The position numbers and the translations under genes are program-made. Below, one piece after another: positions 52,965 to 62,863 of a stretch of 64,000 bases of DNA. Numbering within the stretch: the first letter of the stretch is position 1; each line of letters starts with the position of its first letter. The notes beneath the pieces were generated by a model. The model was not told where the DNA came from. It saw nothing but the letters and a program-made list of their open reading frames with translations, and made no database searches. The stretch is from Pseudomonas fluorescens (GTDB taxonomy: Bacteria > Pseudomonadota > Gammaproteobacteria > Pseudomonadales > Pseudomonadaceae), in contig NZ_CABVHU010000008.1 of assembly GCF_902497855.1 (NCBI RefSeq), positions 124,001-188,000 on the forward strand, read 5' to 3'.

Positions 52965-53618
52965 ATGACTTTCACTACTACTCCTCGCCGTCTCGCTAAG
53001 ACTTTTGCTCTTGTCGCAGGCATGAGCGTCCTGTCGATGCAGGCTTTCGCCGGTGACGCTGCGCTCTATGGCCCGACCGCGCCAAAAGGCTCGAGCTTCG
53101 TGCGTGTCTACAACGCCGGTAACGCTGAAGTCAGCGCTACGGTCGGCAGCACCAACCTGGCCGAAGTCGCGCCGCTGTCCAGCACCGACTTCAGCTTCAT
53201 GCCTGGCGGCGACTACAGCGCCAAGGTCGGCAGCCAGACCCTGCCGGTGAAACTGGCCGGTGACCACTATTACACCCTGGTCAACAACGCCAGCGGCGCG
53301 CCGCAACTGATCGAAGAGCCGCCATTCAAGAACAAGCAGAAGTCCCTGGTTCGCGTCCAGAACCTGAGCGACAAGGCCCTGACCCTGAAAACCGCCGACG
53401 GCAAGACCGAAGTGGTGCCGAACGTGGCCGCCAAGGGCCGTGGCGAGCGAGAAATCAACCCGGTCAAAGTCAGCCTGGCGCTATACGATGGCACCAAGAA
53501 AGTCGGCGACGTGAAACCGGTTGCCCTGGAACGCGGTGAAGCCGCCGTGCTGTACGTCACCGGCACCGGCAGCAGCCTGTCGCCAGTCTGGGTAAAACGC
53601 CCGGTTTCGACGCGCTAA
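52965..53618 (+). CDS. algF: Alginate O-acetylation protein AlgF
   Basis: A 217-residue periplasmic protein with a signal peptide ending MQAFAG (about residue 30) and two beta-rich domains (GSSFVRVYNAG and KSLVRVQNLS). It is needed for acetylation but has no known catalytic residues. It starts 14 bases after algJ and is followed by a REP before algA. Confidence 0.95.
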   Translation: MTFTTTPRRLAKTFALVAGMSVLSMQAFAGDAALYGPTAPKGSSFVRVYNAGNAEVSATVGSTNLAEVAPLSSTDFSFMPGGDYSAKVGSQTLPVKLAGDHYYTLVNNASGAPQLIEEPPFKNKQKSLVRVQNLSDKALTLKTADGKTEVVPNVAAKGRGEREINPVKVSLALYDGTKKVGDVKPVALERGEAAVLYVTGTGSSLSPVWVKRPVSTR

Positions 53619-53672
53619 TACATTTGCCCGATTGCCGGGATTTCACCCACAGGACCGCTGAATAAACGCGGT

Positions 53673-53746
53673 CCCTGTAGGAGCTGGCTTGCCAGCGAAG
53701 GCGCCCTCAAGGACGCCATCGCCAGCAAGCCGGCTCCTACACAGGG
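53673..53746. repeat. REPIN between algF and algA
   Basis: CTGTAGGAGCTGGCTTGCCAGCGAAG and inverted CGCCAGCAAGCCGGCTCCTACACAG with a short centre lie in the 216-base gap before algA. Confidence 0.88.
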
Positions 53747-53834
53747 CGAAGGCAATCCGGACACGAAACAAGAAAAAGAGTGAAACGACAGAACGCAGTA
53801 GCTCTGACCCAAACGATTTTCAAGGAGTAACAAC

Positions 53835-55286
53835 ATGATTCCGGTGATCTTGTCAGGCGGTAGCGGCTCACGTCTTTGGCCGCTTTCGCGTAAGCAGTTC
53901 CCCAAGCAATTCCTCGCCCTGACCGGCGAACACACGCTGTTCCAGCAAACCCTGGAACGCCTGGTGTTCGAAGGCATGGACACCCCGATCGTGGTCTGCA
54001 ACAAGGACCATCGCTTCATCGTCAACGAGCAGCTGGCGGCCCGTAACCTGGACACCCAGCGCATCCTGATGGAGCCTTTCGGTCGCAACACTGCGCCGGC
54101 GGTGGCCCTGACCGCGATGATGCTGGTCAATGAAGGTCGCGATGAATTGATGCTGGTGCTGCCGGCCGACCACGTGCTCGAAGACCAGAAAGCCCTGCAA
54201 CGCGCCCTGGCCCTGGCCACCGTCGCTGCCGAAAACGGCGAAATGGTGCTGTTCGGCGTACCGGCCACCAAACCGGAAACCGGTTACGGCTACATCAAGT
54301 CGACCAACGACTCGCTGCTGCCCGAAGGCGTCAGCCGTGTCTCGCACTTCGTCGAAAAACCGGACGTGAAACGCGCCACCGAGTTCGTCCAGTCCGGCGG
54401 TTACTTCTGGAACAGCGGCATGTTCCTGTTCCGCGCCAGCCGCTTCCTCGAAGAGCTGAAAAAACACGATCCGGACATCTACGACACCTGCGTCCTGACC
54501 CTGGAACGCAGCCAGCAGGATGCCGACACCGTCGACATCGATTCCGCGACCTTCGCCTGCTGCCCGGACAACTCCATCGACTACTCAGTGATGGAAAAAA
54601 CCCAGCGCGCCTGCGTCGTGCCGCTGACAGCGGGCTGGAGCGATGTCGGCTGCTGGTCGTCGCTGTGGGAAGTGAACAAGAAAGACGCCAACGGCAACGT
54701 CACCAAAGGCGACGTGGTCATCCAGGACAGCAAGAACTGCATGATCCACGGCAACGGCAAGCTGGTATCGGTGATCGGCCTGGAAAACATCGTGGTCGTC
54801 GAAACCAAGGACGCCATGATGATCGCCCACAAGGACTCGGTCCAGGGCGTGAAACAGATGGTCAACACCCTCAACGCGCAGGGCCGCAGCGAAACCCAGA
54901 CCCACTGCGAAGTCTATCGTCCGTGGGGTTCCTACGACTCGGTGGACATGGGCGGCCGCTTCCAGGTCAAGCGCATCTCGGTCAAGCCGGGCGCCTGCCT
55001 GTCCCTGCAGATGCACCACCACCGCGCCGAACACTGGATCGTGGTCAGCGGCACCGCCGAAGTGACCTGCGACGAGAACGTGTTCCTGCTGACTGAAAAC
55101 CAGTCGACCTACATCCCGATCGCTTCGGTCCACCGCCTGCGCAACCCAGGTAAGATTTCACTCGAGATCATCGAAGTGCAATCGGGCAGCTATTTGGGCG
55201 AAGACGATATCGAGCGGTTTGAAGATATCTATGGTCGTTCCAACCCGATCGAGCGTGGCGTGTCGGTGAAAACCATCGCGCAGTGA
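53835..55286 (+). CDS. algA: Mannose-1-phosphate guanylyltransferase / mannose-6-phosphate isomerase AlgA
   Basis: A 483-residue bifunctional enzyme of GDP-mannose synthesis. The N-terminal pyrophosphorylase has SGGSGSRLWPLSRKQFPKQF near the start, and EKPDVK. The C-terminal type II isomerase cupin has MHHHRAEHW and SVHRLRNPG. AAGGAG precedes the ATG. It is the last gene of the alginate operon and is followed by a terminator. Confidence 0.96.
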   Translation: MIPVILSGGSGSRLWPLSRKQFPKQFLALTGEHTLFQQTLERLVFEGMDTPIVVCNKDHRFIVNEQLAARNLDTQRILMEPFGRNTAPAVALTAMMLVNEGRDELMLVLPADHVLEDQKALQRALALATVAAENGEMVLFGVPATKPETGYGYIKSTNDSLLPEGVSRVSHFVEKPDVKRATEFVQSGGYFWNSGMFLFRASRFLEELKKHDPDIYDTCVLTLERSQQDADTVDIDSATFACCPDNSIDYSVMEKTQRACVVPLTAGWSDVGCWSSLWEVNKKDANGNVTKGDVVIQDSKNCMIHGNGKLVSVIGLENIVVVETKDAMMIAHKDSVQGVKQMVNTLNAQGRSETQTHCEVYRPWGSYDSVDMGGRFQVKRISVKPGACLSLQMHHHRAEHWIVVSGTAEVTCDENVFLLTENQSTYIPIASVHRLRNPGKISLEIIEVQSGSYLGEDDIERFEDIYGRSNPIERGVSVKTIAQ

Positions 55287-55311
55287 TTGATCGGCAATAC
55301 CGCTAAACAAG

Positions 55312-55370
55312 AAGCCCTCGTCCAGCCGACTGCGTCCCTATTTGCAGTCGGTGAGTCGGGGGCTTTTTTT
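55312..55370 (+). terminator. Terminator of the alginate operon
   Basis: A two-part stem, AAGCCC..CG with CGGGGGCTT outside and CCGACTGC / GCAGTCGG inside, is followed by seven T residues, about 25 bases past the algA stop. Confidence 0.88.
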
Positions 55371-55427
55371 ATGATTCTAACTTCCCACACCACCTGAACT
55401 TATAAACATGACGACGATCCAAGCCCG

Positions 55428-58172
55428 CTAGTTAGATCTTCTTGGCTGATTAACTCGAGGGGTTTTTGATCTATTGAAGAGAATTTTATGCGGAAACGCC
55501 GAACCTTTTCTTTCCAGATTCAACAATACTTGAACTGGATTGTTTCCAGAGTCAAGATGAGCATCGCCCACCGAGACCAATAGGGTCTGCCCCGGTTGCT
55601 GGCTTGCTATGGAAGCGATTTTTTCCGCAAGGTATGGGTTAATATATTCGTCTCGCCATTCACCTGTCAGCACCCTTGACAAGTTTCTGATAGTGTCTTT
55701 CTCAAACCCCGCCTCGCTCGTAAATTTTGCCACCAGCGCACTGACCTTAAGTGCCGTTTTTTCGGATTTGGAAAACAGATTACTAACAATAGAAGCACCC
55801 AGCCTGTCAGCCTTTTCCTGAAGATCAACCGACGTAATTTTGGCTGAATCCTCATGAGACGCTACCAGCTCGAACAGAGCCAGTATATCCCTAACCAAGT
55901 GTTCAGGCTCCCAACCTATAACCCCAACCCTCTGAGGGTCAAAAAATCCGGGAACAAATTTCCGAATATTTTTTTGGACCTCACTATCTACACCTTCAAC
56001 ATAGATACCAAGCGTTGCTTCCTTATAGGCTCTCATTGCATCAGGGATATCAGATGCAAACTGTAAAGGTGGAATGGAGTGGCCATCGCCGGACAAAATT
56101 ATTTTAGGCGATCGATCAGAAAAAGCGTGTTGCACCTCAAGGTCGTTCAACTCCCGCTCACCACCGTCTGCATACATAAACCACTGACTAGCGGCAAGGC
56201 CCCGTTGATCTATGAAGTTAACTGGGTTGTTCCCAACCATCTGATAAAGGTTTATGCCATCTGCATACCCCGCCGGGTCAGGATTAGCCCACCGCTGCAA
56301 CCACGGCACGTAATACCTGAACCCATAGTAATAAAGCCCCGTCGCATCCTGCTCCTTGCCCGAGTACCTCACGGTTTTATAACTGGCCTCGACCTCCCCT
56401 CTGTCAGCAAACCAGGCCGTCGTGCCAAAAGGGTGATAACCCTCCTGGCTGATCACCTCGCCCGCGCTGTCGAGCTCCAGGCTGCAGGAGCCCAGATGAT
56501 CATTCAGGCTGTAGCGGTATTGATCGCTGACCGTGGCCCTGGAAGGCGCTTGTTCCCAGTGCAGCACCCGTATAGTGCTGCGCCCGGCCTGGACGCTGAT
56601 CACCTGCAACACTTCACCCGTGCCGCTGTGGGTGCGCAGCTCCAGGTTGGGGAGATAACGTACCTCGGCGCGCAGTGTGAGCGCGTTGGTTTGCGTCAAA
56701 CTCACTTTGCGCACACGCATGCCGTCGGCACCGTAGACATAACATTCAACGTCATCAGGACTGGCGTCGCGCGCTACCGGTCGCACTTCGCGCAACTGGT
56801 TACGCAGATCCCAACTCAAGGCTTGCCCCGGTTGCAGACTTAGCAAGTTGCCATTGGCATCAAAGCCTCGGTGAAAATCTTCTTCACCCGGCTCCACACC
56901 ATCGTGCACCGGCAAACAACGATTGCTGTGTGCTTCCGCGACCAGGCGATGGCCATGGCTTTGCGGGCCTTCGTGAATCAACTCCAACAAATTGCCGCCC
57001 GCATCGTAATGGTAGGTCTGACGGTAATTGGCACGGGGGGCAGGATCGCTGAACGGCGAAAACCCTGGACCTCGATTGGCCTCCCCCGCCTCCCACCCGG
57101 TGGCTTCGACCAACTGATACAGGCTGTCATAGCCATACCGGCTGATGGGCTCTATACGCTGGTTGGCGAAGTAACGAATCGGCTGCGCGGCGTCTTCGAT
57201 ACTCAGCACATTACCCGCCGCGTCGTATTCATAGCGCAGGTCTTGCAGGGTGGTGTTGCCACGCTTGGCTAGCAGCCGGCTCAGGCGACCGTCCTCGGGC
57301 GCGCAGTCCAGCGTGGTGATCACGCCATTGCCGGCGACCTCCCGTTCGGTCTGGCCGTGGGCGTTGTACTCAATGGCGCTGACCAAGGTGATCGGTGCCG
57401 TTTCGCTCGCCACTTGCAGGCGAACCTCGCGCAATTGACCGGCGATGGTCTGACTGAACAACTGCCGGTTGCCTTTGGCATCAGTCTGGGCAATCACCTC
57501 GCCCAGCCCGTTGTAGCTCGACCGGGTCATTGCCTCTGTGTCGGGTTCCAGCAAGGCATCGCGATCCGTCTCCCGTTCAGGCCAGTCGGGGGACGCCAGG
57601 TCACGCAGCAATTGTCGGGTTTGCTGCAACACCCCACCGATCACCCCATACTCCGCGAACAACTGCGTACCCGCCGGATCATCGTGACGAATCAATTTTC
57701 CACACTGGTTGTGCGAAGCGCAGGCAGGATCAGCGCCGCCATAGCGGTATCGCTCCGTGCACTCGCGCGGGTCATCAGCCCTCTGCTCGAACACTGCCTG
57801 CGCACGCAATTGTTCGTCGTATTCCATCCAGCGCTGGCTGCCTCTGCCATCCCACTCCTGCACGGCCTGATCCGCTTCACCCAACAGACTGACACGCCAC
57901 CCGGCATCAACGCTGGTCGTGCTCAGGACCTTGCCGGACAGGGAGTAAATCGTGGCCAGGTTGGCGGGGGCCAAAGTGTCCGTCACCAACCGCGGGTCCC
58001 GCTGGGCAATCGCTCGCCCCGCGGCGTCATGCTGCCGGACAGTCACCCGCGCCTCGGGAAGCAGACGGGTATCCTGCCGCCAGTACGCCACCTGACGTAC
58101 CGGCAGGCTGCGATTGTCGATGACCGCCAATCGTGGAGTATGTGAATGAATGCATGGGTTTAATGACTGCAT
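55428..58172 (-). CDS. TccC-type RHS toxin with TraB/Tiki-like C-terminal domain
   Basis: A 914-residue protein. Residues 1-659 are an RHS/YD-repeat shell of the TccC (Tc toxin C component) type, with many GxY-type repeats and the canonical end RYYVPWLQRWANPDP, then NNPVNFIDQRGL near residue 659, where such proteins cleave themselves. The last 255 residues are an unrelated hypervariable domain, AT-richer than the shell. It has GDGH (about 695-698), a downstream E in YVEGVD (about 726), WRDEY (about 839-843) and VGDAHLD (about 868-874), the pattern of two GxxH motifs with Glu and Arg seen in the TraB/ChaN/EreA/Tiki superfamily. GGAG six bases upstream supports ATG 58172. The ORF is intact, though its partners are broken. 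Confidence 0.82.
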   Translation of the reverse strand: MQSLNPCIHSHTPRLAVIDNRSLPVRQVAYWRQDTRLLPEARVTVRQHDAAGRAIAQRDPRLVTDTLAPANLATIYSLSGKVLSTTSVDAGWRVSLLGEADQAVQEWDGRGSQRWMEYDEQLRAQAVFEQRADDPRECTERYRYGGADPACASHNQCGKLIRHDDPAGTQLFAEYGVIGGVLQQTRQLLRDLASPDWPERETDRDALLEPDTEAMTRSSYNGLGEVIAQTDAKGNRQLFSQTIAGQLREVRLQVASETAPITLVSAIEYNAHGQTEREVAGNGVITTLDCAPEDGRLSRLLAKRGNTTLQDLRYEYDAAGNVLSIEDAAQPIRYFANQRIEPISRYGYDSLYQLVEATGWEAGEANRGPGFSPFSDPAPRANYRQTYHYDAGGNLLELIHEGPQSHGHRLVAEAHSNRCLPVHDGVEPGEEDFHRGFDANGNLLSLQPGQALSWDLRNQLREVRPVARDASPDDVECYVYGADGMRVRKVSLTQTNALTLRAEVRYLPNLELRTHSGTGEVLQVISVQAGRSTIRVLHWEQAPSRATVSDQYRYSLNDHLGSCSLELDSAGEVISQEGYHPFGTTAWFADRGEVEASYKTVRYSGKEQDATGLYYYGFRYYVPWLQRWANPDPAGYADGINLYQMVGNNPVNFIDQRGLAASQWFMYADGGERELNDLEVQHAFSDRSPKIILSGDGHSIPPLQFASDIPDAMRAYKEATLGIYVEGVDSEVQKNIRKFVPGFFDPQRVGVIGWEPEHLVRDILALFELVASHEDSAKITSVDLQEKADRLGASIVSNLFSKSEKTALKVSALVAKFTSEAGFEKDTIRNLSRVLTGEWRDEYINPYLAEKIASIASQQPGQTLLVSVGDAHLDSGNNPVQVLLNLERKGSAFPHKILFNRSKTPRVNQPRRSN

Positions 58173-58549
58173 GACGGGCTCCGCTTCTGGAGCGGTGGCT
58201 CAAACAGATCGTTCTCATCGAAGGCGACGCTGCACCAGACCCAATACCAAGTCTCTCGACGCAACGGTTTCAATTGTGGCGGCGTTCCTTGCGGCATTTG
58301 CCTGGCCAATATCGTTTCGGTCGGACGGCCTGCGGCGTCATAAAACTGCTGGTCGTGACAGGCACGTTCGCGCATCGACCGGTCGTTGACGTAACGCGGT
58401 CGGTCGGCGAAGTACGATCTGTAGATCCGCACCTTATCTCCCTTGTTGTTGTACTCGACCGGTTCACTGATCCGCCAGCGACGCGGCACGTCAGCCTCCT
58501 GGGGCGTACCGTCGGGATTGAGCATCAGCTCGCCGTTGTCATCGACCAA
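58160..58549 (-). pseudogene. tcB (TcaC-like) 3' fragment
   Basis: About 130 codons resembling the C-terminal end of Tc toxin B components: RRWRISEPVEYNNKG, YFADRPRYVND, HDQQFYDAAGRPTET and DENDLFE. It starts abruptly at a stop codon near 58,554 with no ribosome binding site, and its last codons overlap the tccC start by 13 bases, the natural tcB-tccC junction. The matching 5' part lies 2 kb away on the opposite strand (60,583-61,615), so the gene was split by an inversion. Confidence 0.75.
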
Positions 58550-58550
58550 C

Positions 58551-59294
58551 CATTACGGCGAAGTGCAATGTCCGGTGCTGCAAGCGCAACAGTTATTGTC
58601 GGGGTTGAGCCCACAGCAGCAGAAGTTGCTGATCGAGCCCTCGGTGTTCAGCAATTTTTATCTGACCCGCAGTGATTTGACCGACGGCTGGAAGAGCCCC
58701 GGTAGTACTTATCTGTGCCCTCACACGCCACTGGGAACCTGTTTTTTGCTGCCGTTAAAGCAGGACGACATCGGTACAGTTGACCCCGAGGCACATATTC
58801 CTGGCTCAGCGACTGCTACGACAAACCTTGCGCCCGTGACCTTCCATAAGGCGGGACAAACCCACACCGAAACAGTGACCCTGAAACTGAACTCCGCTAC
58901 ACCTACCAACACCCACAAATGGCTGCTGAATGGGTTGCACAAGGCATCTGAGTTAACTATCACCTCGATCATTCAAGCCAATGCGGCGCTCCCCGAGCTA
59001 ACCGAAGAGGGGTATACCGCCACCTTCGATCTGATCACCGCCACCGGCCCCGTTGCCGCCCCGGTGAATCTGGCCCTGCAACGCTTCACCCTCACTCTGG
59101 ACGAGCAATACAACCTGACAACTGCGGAAAAGGACTTCTTCAAAAAATCCTACGGTGTCGAACTGTCAGACGGCTCGCCGCTATGGCAAATGGCTGACCT
59201 GAACGACTTCATGCAGCGCACCGGTCTGCACGCCGAACAGGTCGAGAGGCACTTGAAGCAACACCGCAAAAGGCCCCCAGTATCGACAGCGTGA
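58551..59294 (+). pseudogene. tcA middle-region fragment (VRP1-like)
   Basis: An open frame with no native start, beginning at the inversion junction with HYGEVQCPVLQAQQLL and ending FMQRTGLHAEQVERH before an early stop. This resembles the VRP1-type central part of Tc toxin A components. It stops where the next fragment begins in another frame (overlap 59,291-59,294), so a deletion or frameshift separates them. Confidence 0.7.
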
Positions 59295-60586
59295 TCGATC
59301 CAACCCTGGGGGATAGCCCGTCACTGGGTAAAGCTCAGTTCATTGATTTTACGGATTCAAGCATCGAGGATAGTGAGGGATACACCAAAGACATGGTATT
59401 GCGGGCGCCGATCCGCATGAATACCGTTTTTGCCAGACAGTTGATCAATCGTGCCGAATCCGGCATGGAATCGCTGCTGAGCTGGGACACCCAGCAGATG
59501 AAAGAGCCGCCCATTCCCAACGGCCTCGGCGCGCAGCCCATGGATTTTTCCGGTGCGTACTCCCTGTATTTTCTCGAACTGTTCCTGTACTTGCCCTGGC
59601 TGGTGGCTCGTGTCGAAAGTCTGCGCCGCCGTACTCAGGAATGGACCCAGGCCCGAGACCAGGCAAAACTCGAAGCCGCGCAAATCAAGGCGCAACTCGC
59701 CGTCTTCGATGAGCAACACAAAGCCACCCAACTGCAATTGCGCCAGGCGCAAACCGCCTTGAACCAAGCCAAGGCCACCCATGATTTCCTGCTGAGCAGC
59801 AACCGCTTCAGCAAATCCCAGACCTATGACTGGCTGAACAGCAAGTTCGCCAGTTTCTATTACAGCGCCTACAACACCGCTCAATCGTTATGCCAGGCAG
59901 CCGAAGCCTGCTGGCAGTACGAGATGGGCGATTTCACTCAGACCTTTATCCGTCCCGGGGCGTGGAACAGCAGCTACCGGGGCCTCGGTGCCGGGGAAGC
60001 GCTGAAAATGAACCTGTTGCAGATGCACCGTGAGTATTTGAAAAACAACAAGCGAGACCTGGAAATTCGCAAAACCGTGTCGCTGAAGTGGCTGCTGGAC
60101 AAGGATACAGAATCAAAAATCAACAAAAAATGGGAGGAGATTCAATGCGATCTGAAGGCAGGCAGTTGCGTATTTGAGCTGACGCAAAAGATGTTCAACG
60201 ACGATTACAAGGATCAGCAACATTACCTGCGACGAATCAAAACCATCAGCGTGACCTTGCCTGTTATCGTCGGTCCCTATCAAGATATCCGCGCCATCCT
60301 GAGTCAGACCTCCAGCAAAGTTGAAATGGCCGCCACCCCGGGCACCGTCAAGGAAAACCTGAGAGCGAGCCAGCAGATCGCCCTCTCTCACGGTGTCGAT
60401 GACAACGGCCAGTTCCAGCTCAACTTCCAGGATGAGCGTTACCTGCCGTTCGAATACACCGGCGCCATCTCATGCTGGCGCCTGACCTTCCCTAATCATG
60501 ACGCCCAGATGCCCATGATCGAATCCCTCACCGATATCATCGTGCATGTGAGCTATACGGCCAGGTGTGAGGGCGGTTCGCTATGA
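59291..60586 (+). pseudogene. tcA C-terminal fragment (pore and TcB-binding domains)
   Basis: A 431-codon frame matching the C-terminal end of Tc toxin A: MDFSGAYSLYFLELFLYLP, a long coiled coil (about residues 105-170), FYYSAYNTAQSLCQAAEACW, FIRPGAWNSSYRGL, LEIRKTVSLKWLL and the terminal DIIVHVSYTARCEGG. About 1,000 residues expected between it and the VRP1-like part are missing. It overlaps the tcB start by four bases (ATGA). It might still be translated from GTG 59291, but not as a working TcA. Confidence 0.75.
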
Positions 60587-61701
60587 ACGAACAGCCGCAG
60601 CCCCTGATTCAAATCAATGCGCCTTCCCTGCCCAAGGGCGGTGGTGCCATACAAAGCATTGGCAAAGGCTGGGGCGCGGTGGGGACCAGCGGGGCGGCAT
60701 CACTGGAACTGCCTTTGCCGATTTCACCCGGGCGCGGCTTTGCCCCGGCGCTGGCGTTGGGCTACAGCAGCGATGGGGGCAACAGCCCGTTTGGAATGGG
60801 TTGGCGCGAGACGGACAATGCCATTTCCCTGCGCACCACCAAAGGGGTACCGGCTTACGCGGGTAACGATCAAGTGGTCGGCCCTGGTGGCGAGGTGTGG
60901 ATGCCCGAGCGCAACGAAAGCGATGGCTCGCTGATCTCCCGAGGCGAAACCACCTACAAGGGTCTGCCGCTGGGCGACGAACATAGAGTGGTGCGCCACT
61001 GGCCGAGGATCGAGGGCGAATTTGCCTTGATCGAGCATTGGTCCACCCCCGCCGACCCTGCTGGTTTCTGGCTGATCCATGGGGCAGATGGCAGTTTGCA
61101 TCTCTACGGTAAAACCCGACACTCGCGCCGGGCGGACCCGAACGAAGAAACCCATGTCGGCGTGTGGATGATCGATGAAAGCCTCAACACGCGAGGCGAG
61201 CACATTGTTTATGAGTACAAGCCTGAAGAGGACGCCCCCGCGCCGCCACAGCAGCGTGACTTCCGCGCACAGCGCTACCTCAGCCGCGTTTGCTATGGCA
61301 ATGAAAAAGCCCATCCGCATCTGTATGCGTGGAGTGCCGATAGCTGGAAAGACCAGCACTGGCACTTTCACCTGGTGTTCGACTACGGCGAGCGCAGCAC
61401 TGAGCTCGAGACGGCGCCCTCTTTCGATGAAACCCAAGCGTGGACCACTCGCAGCGACGCATTCTGGAATTGTGCCTACGGGTTCGAACTGGGCACCCGG
61501 CGCCTGTGTCGACAGGTGCTGATGTTTCATCATTTCCCCAGTGAACTGGGGGCAACACCGGTGCTGGTTCAGCGCCTGTTACTGGAGTTCAGGGCCAGTC
61601 CATTGGGCTACAGTCACCTGACCGCGAGGTCAAGCAACTGGCGCGCCTGGAACTGCGCATCACGTATGCGCCGGAGCACTGCCCGGCAGATCGCCCGCTG
61701 A
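60583..61701 (+). pseudogene. tcB (TcaC-like) 5' fragment
   Basis: About 344 codons of a Tc toxin B component with the SpvB-type start: SLPKGGGAIQSIGKG, LPLPISPGRGFAPAL, YSSDGGNSPFGMGW and FWLIHGADGSLHLYG. The match ends near 61,615, after which the frame runs out of frame through another gene's remnant to 61,701. A full TcB would be about 1,400-1,500 residues. The C-terminal piece lies inverted at 58,160-58,549. Confidence 0.75.
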
Positions 61702-61952
61702 AGCTGACCATGAACAATGGCAACGACGTGCCCCTGACCGAGTTGCGCTGGCGTGTTGCGGCTTACGCGCCAGGCGATACGGTGAACCTGGCCGACAATC
61801 AATACGCCGCGCCCCGCTATCGTGGGCCTGGGGAACTGCAGGCCGGTGCGAGCTGGGACGACTGCTTGCCGATACCGCCGTTGCGTCCCGGTTATCGCCC
61901 GCAAACCCTGGAGTTTCGCGCCGAGCGATTGCAGGGTAGTTTCTCTGACTGA
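61616..61952 (+). pseudogene. 3' remnant of a conserved gene truncated by the Tc locus
   Basis: A second frame opens near 61,616 (REVKQLARLELRITYAPEH) and ends at a stop at 61,952 (LRPGYRPQTLEFRAERLQG). Codon use is core-like. It resembles the end of a small conserved Pseudomonas protein of unknown function. The junction with tcB at about 61,615 marks the right border of the Tc segment. Confidence 0.5.
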
Positions 61953-62033
61953 CCGCGTTATCGTTTGTCGCGGGCCCGTCGGATCGCCGCACCGCTCGCG
62001 CCTACACATTTTCCATTGCTCAAGGACCGCGCC

Positions 62034-62858
62034 ATGCCCGTTGCGTTGATTACCGGATGTTCCAGCGGCATTGGCCGCGCCCTGGCCGACACCTTCAAAG
62101 GTGCCGGTTACCAAGTCTGGGCCACCGCCCGCCGGGCTGAAGACGTAGCGACCCTGGCGGCGGCCGGGTTTACCGCCGTGCAACTGGACGTCAACGATGG
62201 CGTGGCACTTGAACGGTTGGGCGAGCGCATCGATCAGCAACTGGGTGGTCTCGATGTGCTCATCAACAACGCCGGTTATGGCGCGATGGGCCCACTGCTC
62301 GACGGCGGAGTGCCGGCCATGCAGCGCCAGTTCGAAACCAACGTGTTCGCCATCGTCGGCGTGACCCGGGCACTGTTTCCGGCGTTGCGCCGGGCCAAGG
62401 GTCTGGTGGTGAACATCGGCAGTGTGTCCGGCGTGTTGGTCACGCCGTTCGCCGGCGCCTACTGTGCCTCGAAAGCGGCGGTGCATGCCTTGAGCGATGC
62501 GCTGCGCATGGAACTGGCGCCCATGGGTATTCGCGTCATGGAAGTGCAGCCGGGGGCTATCGCGTCCAGTTTCGCCAGGAATGCCGGGCATGAGGCCGAG
62601 CAATTGATCAGCGAACAATCGCCCTGGTGGCCGCTGCGTGAAGGCATCCGGGCTCGGGCCAAGGCGTCCCAGGACAACCCGACCCCGGCGGGTGAATTTG
62701 CCGCCGGTTTGCTCAAGGCCGTGCAACAGGATAAACCGCCAAGGCTGGTTCGCCTGGGCAATGGCAGCCGGGCGTTGCCGTTGCTGGCGGGGTTGGTGCC
62801 CAAGGGGCTGCTGGAGTCGGGGTTGATGAAGCGGTTCGGGTTGCGGGGGCAGCTCTAG
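62034..62858 (+). CDS. Short-chain dehydrogenase/reductase
   Basis: A 274-residue SDR oxidoreductase. The NAD(P)-binding motif TGCSSGIG lies at residues 8-15, followed by NNAGYG, the catalytic Ser in GSVSG and YCASK (Tyr, Lys). The absence of an Asp at the end of the second strand and the presence of ARRAED suggest NADP use. ATG 62034 was chosen over upstream in-frame starts. The substrate is unknown. It converges with the efflux operon. Confidence 0.85.
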   Translation: MPVALITGCSSGIGRALADTFKGAGYQVWATARRAEDVATLAAAGFTAVQLDVNDGVALERLGERIDQQLGGLDVLINNAGYGAMGPLLDGGVPAMQRQFETNVFAIVGVTRALFPALRRAKGLVVNIGSVSGVLVTPFAGAYCASKAAVHALSDALRMELAPMGIRVMEVQPGAIASSFARNAGHEAEQLISEQSPWWPLREGIRARAKASQDNPTPAGEFAAGLLKAVQQDKPPRLVRLGNGSRALPLLAGLVPKGLLESGLMKRFGLRGQL

Positions 62859-62863
62859 GACCC

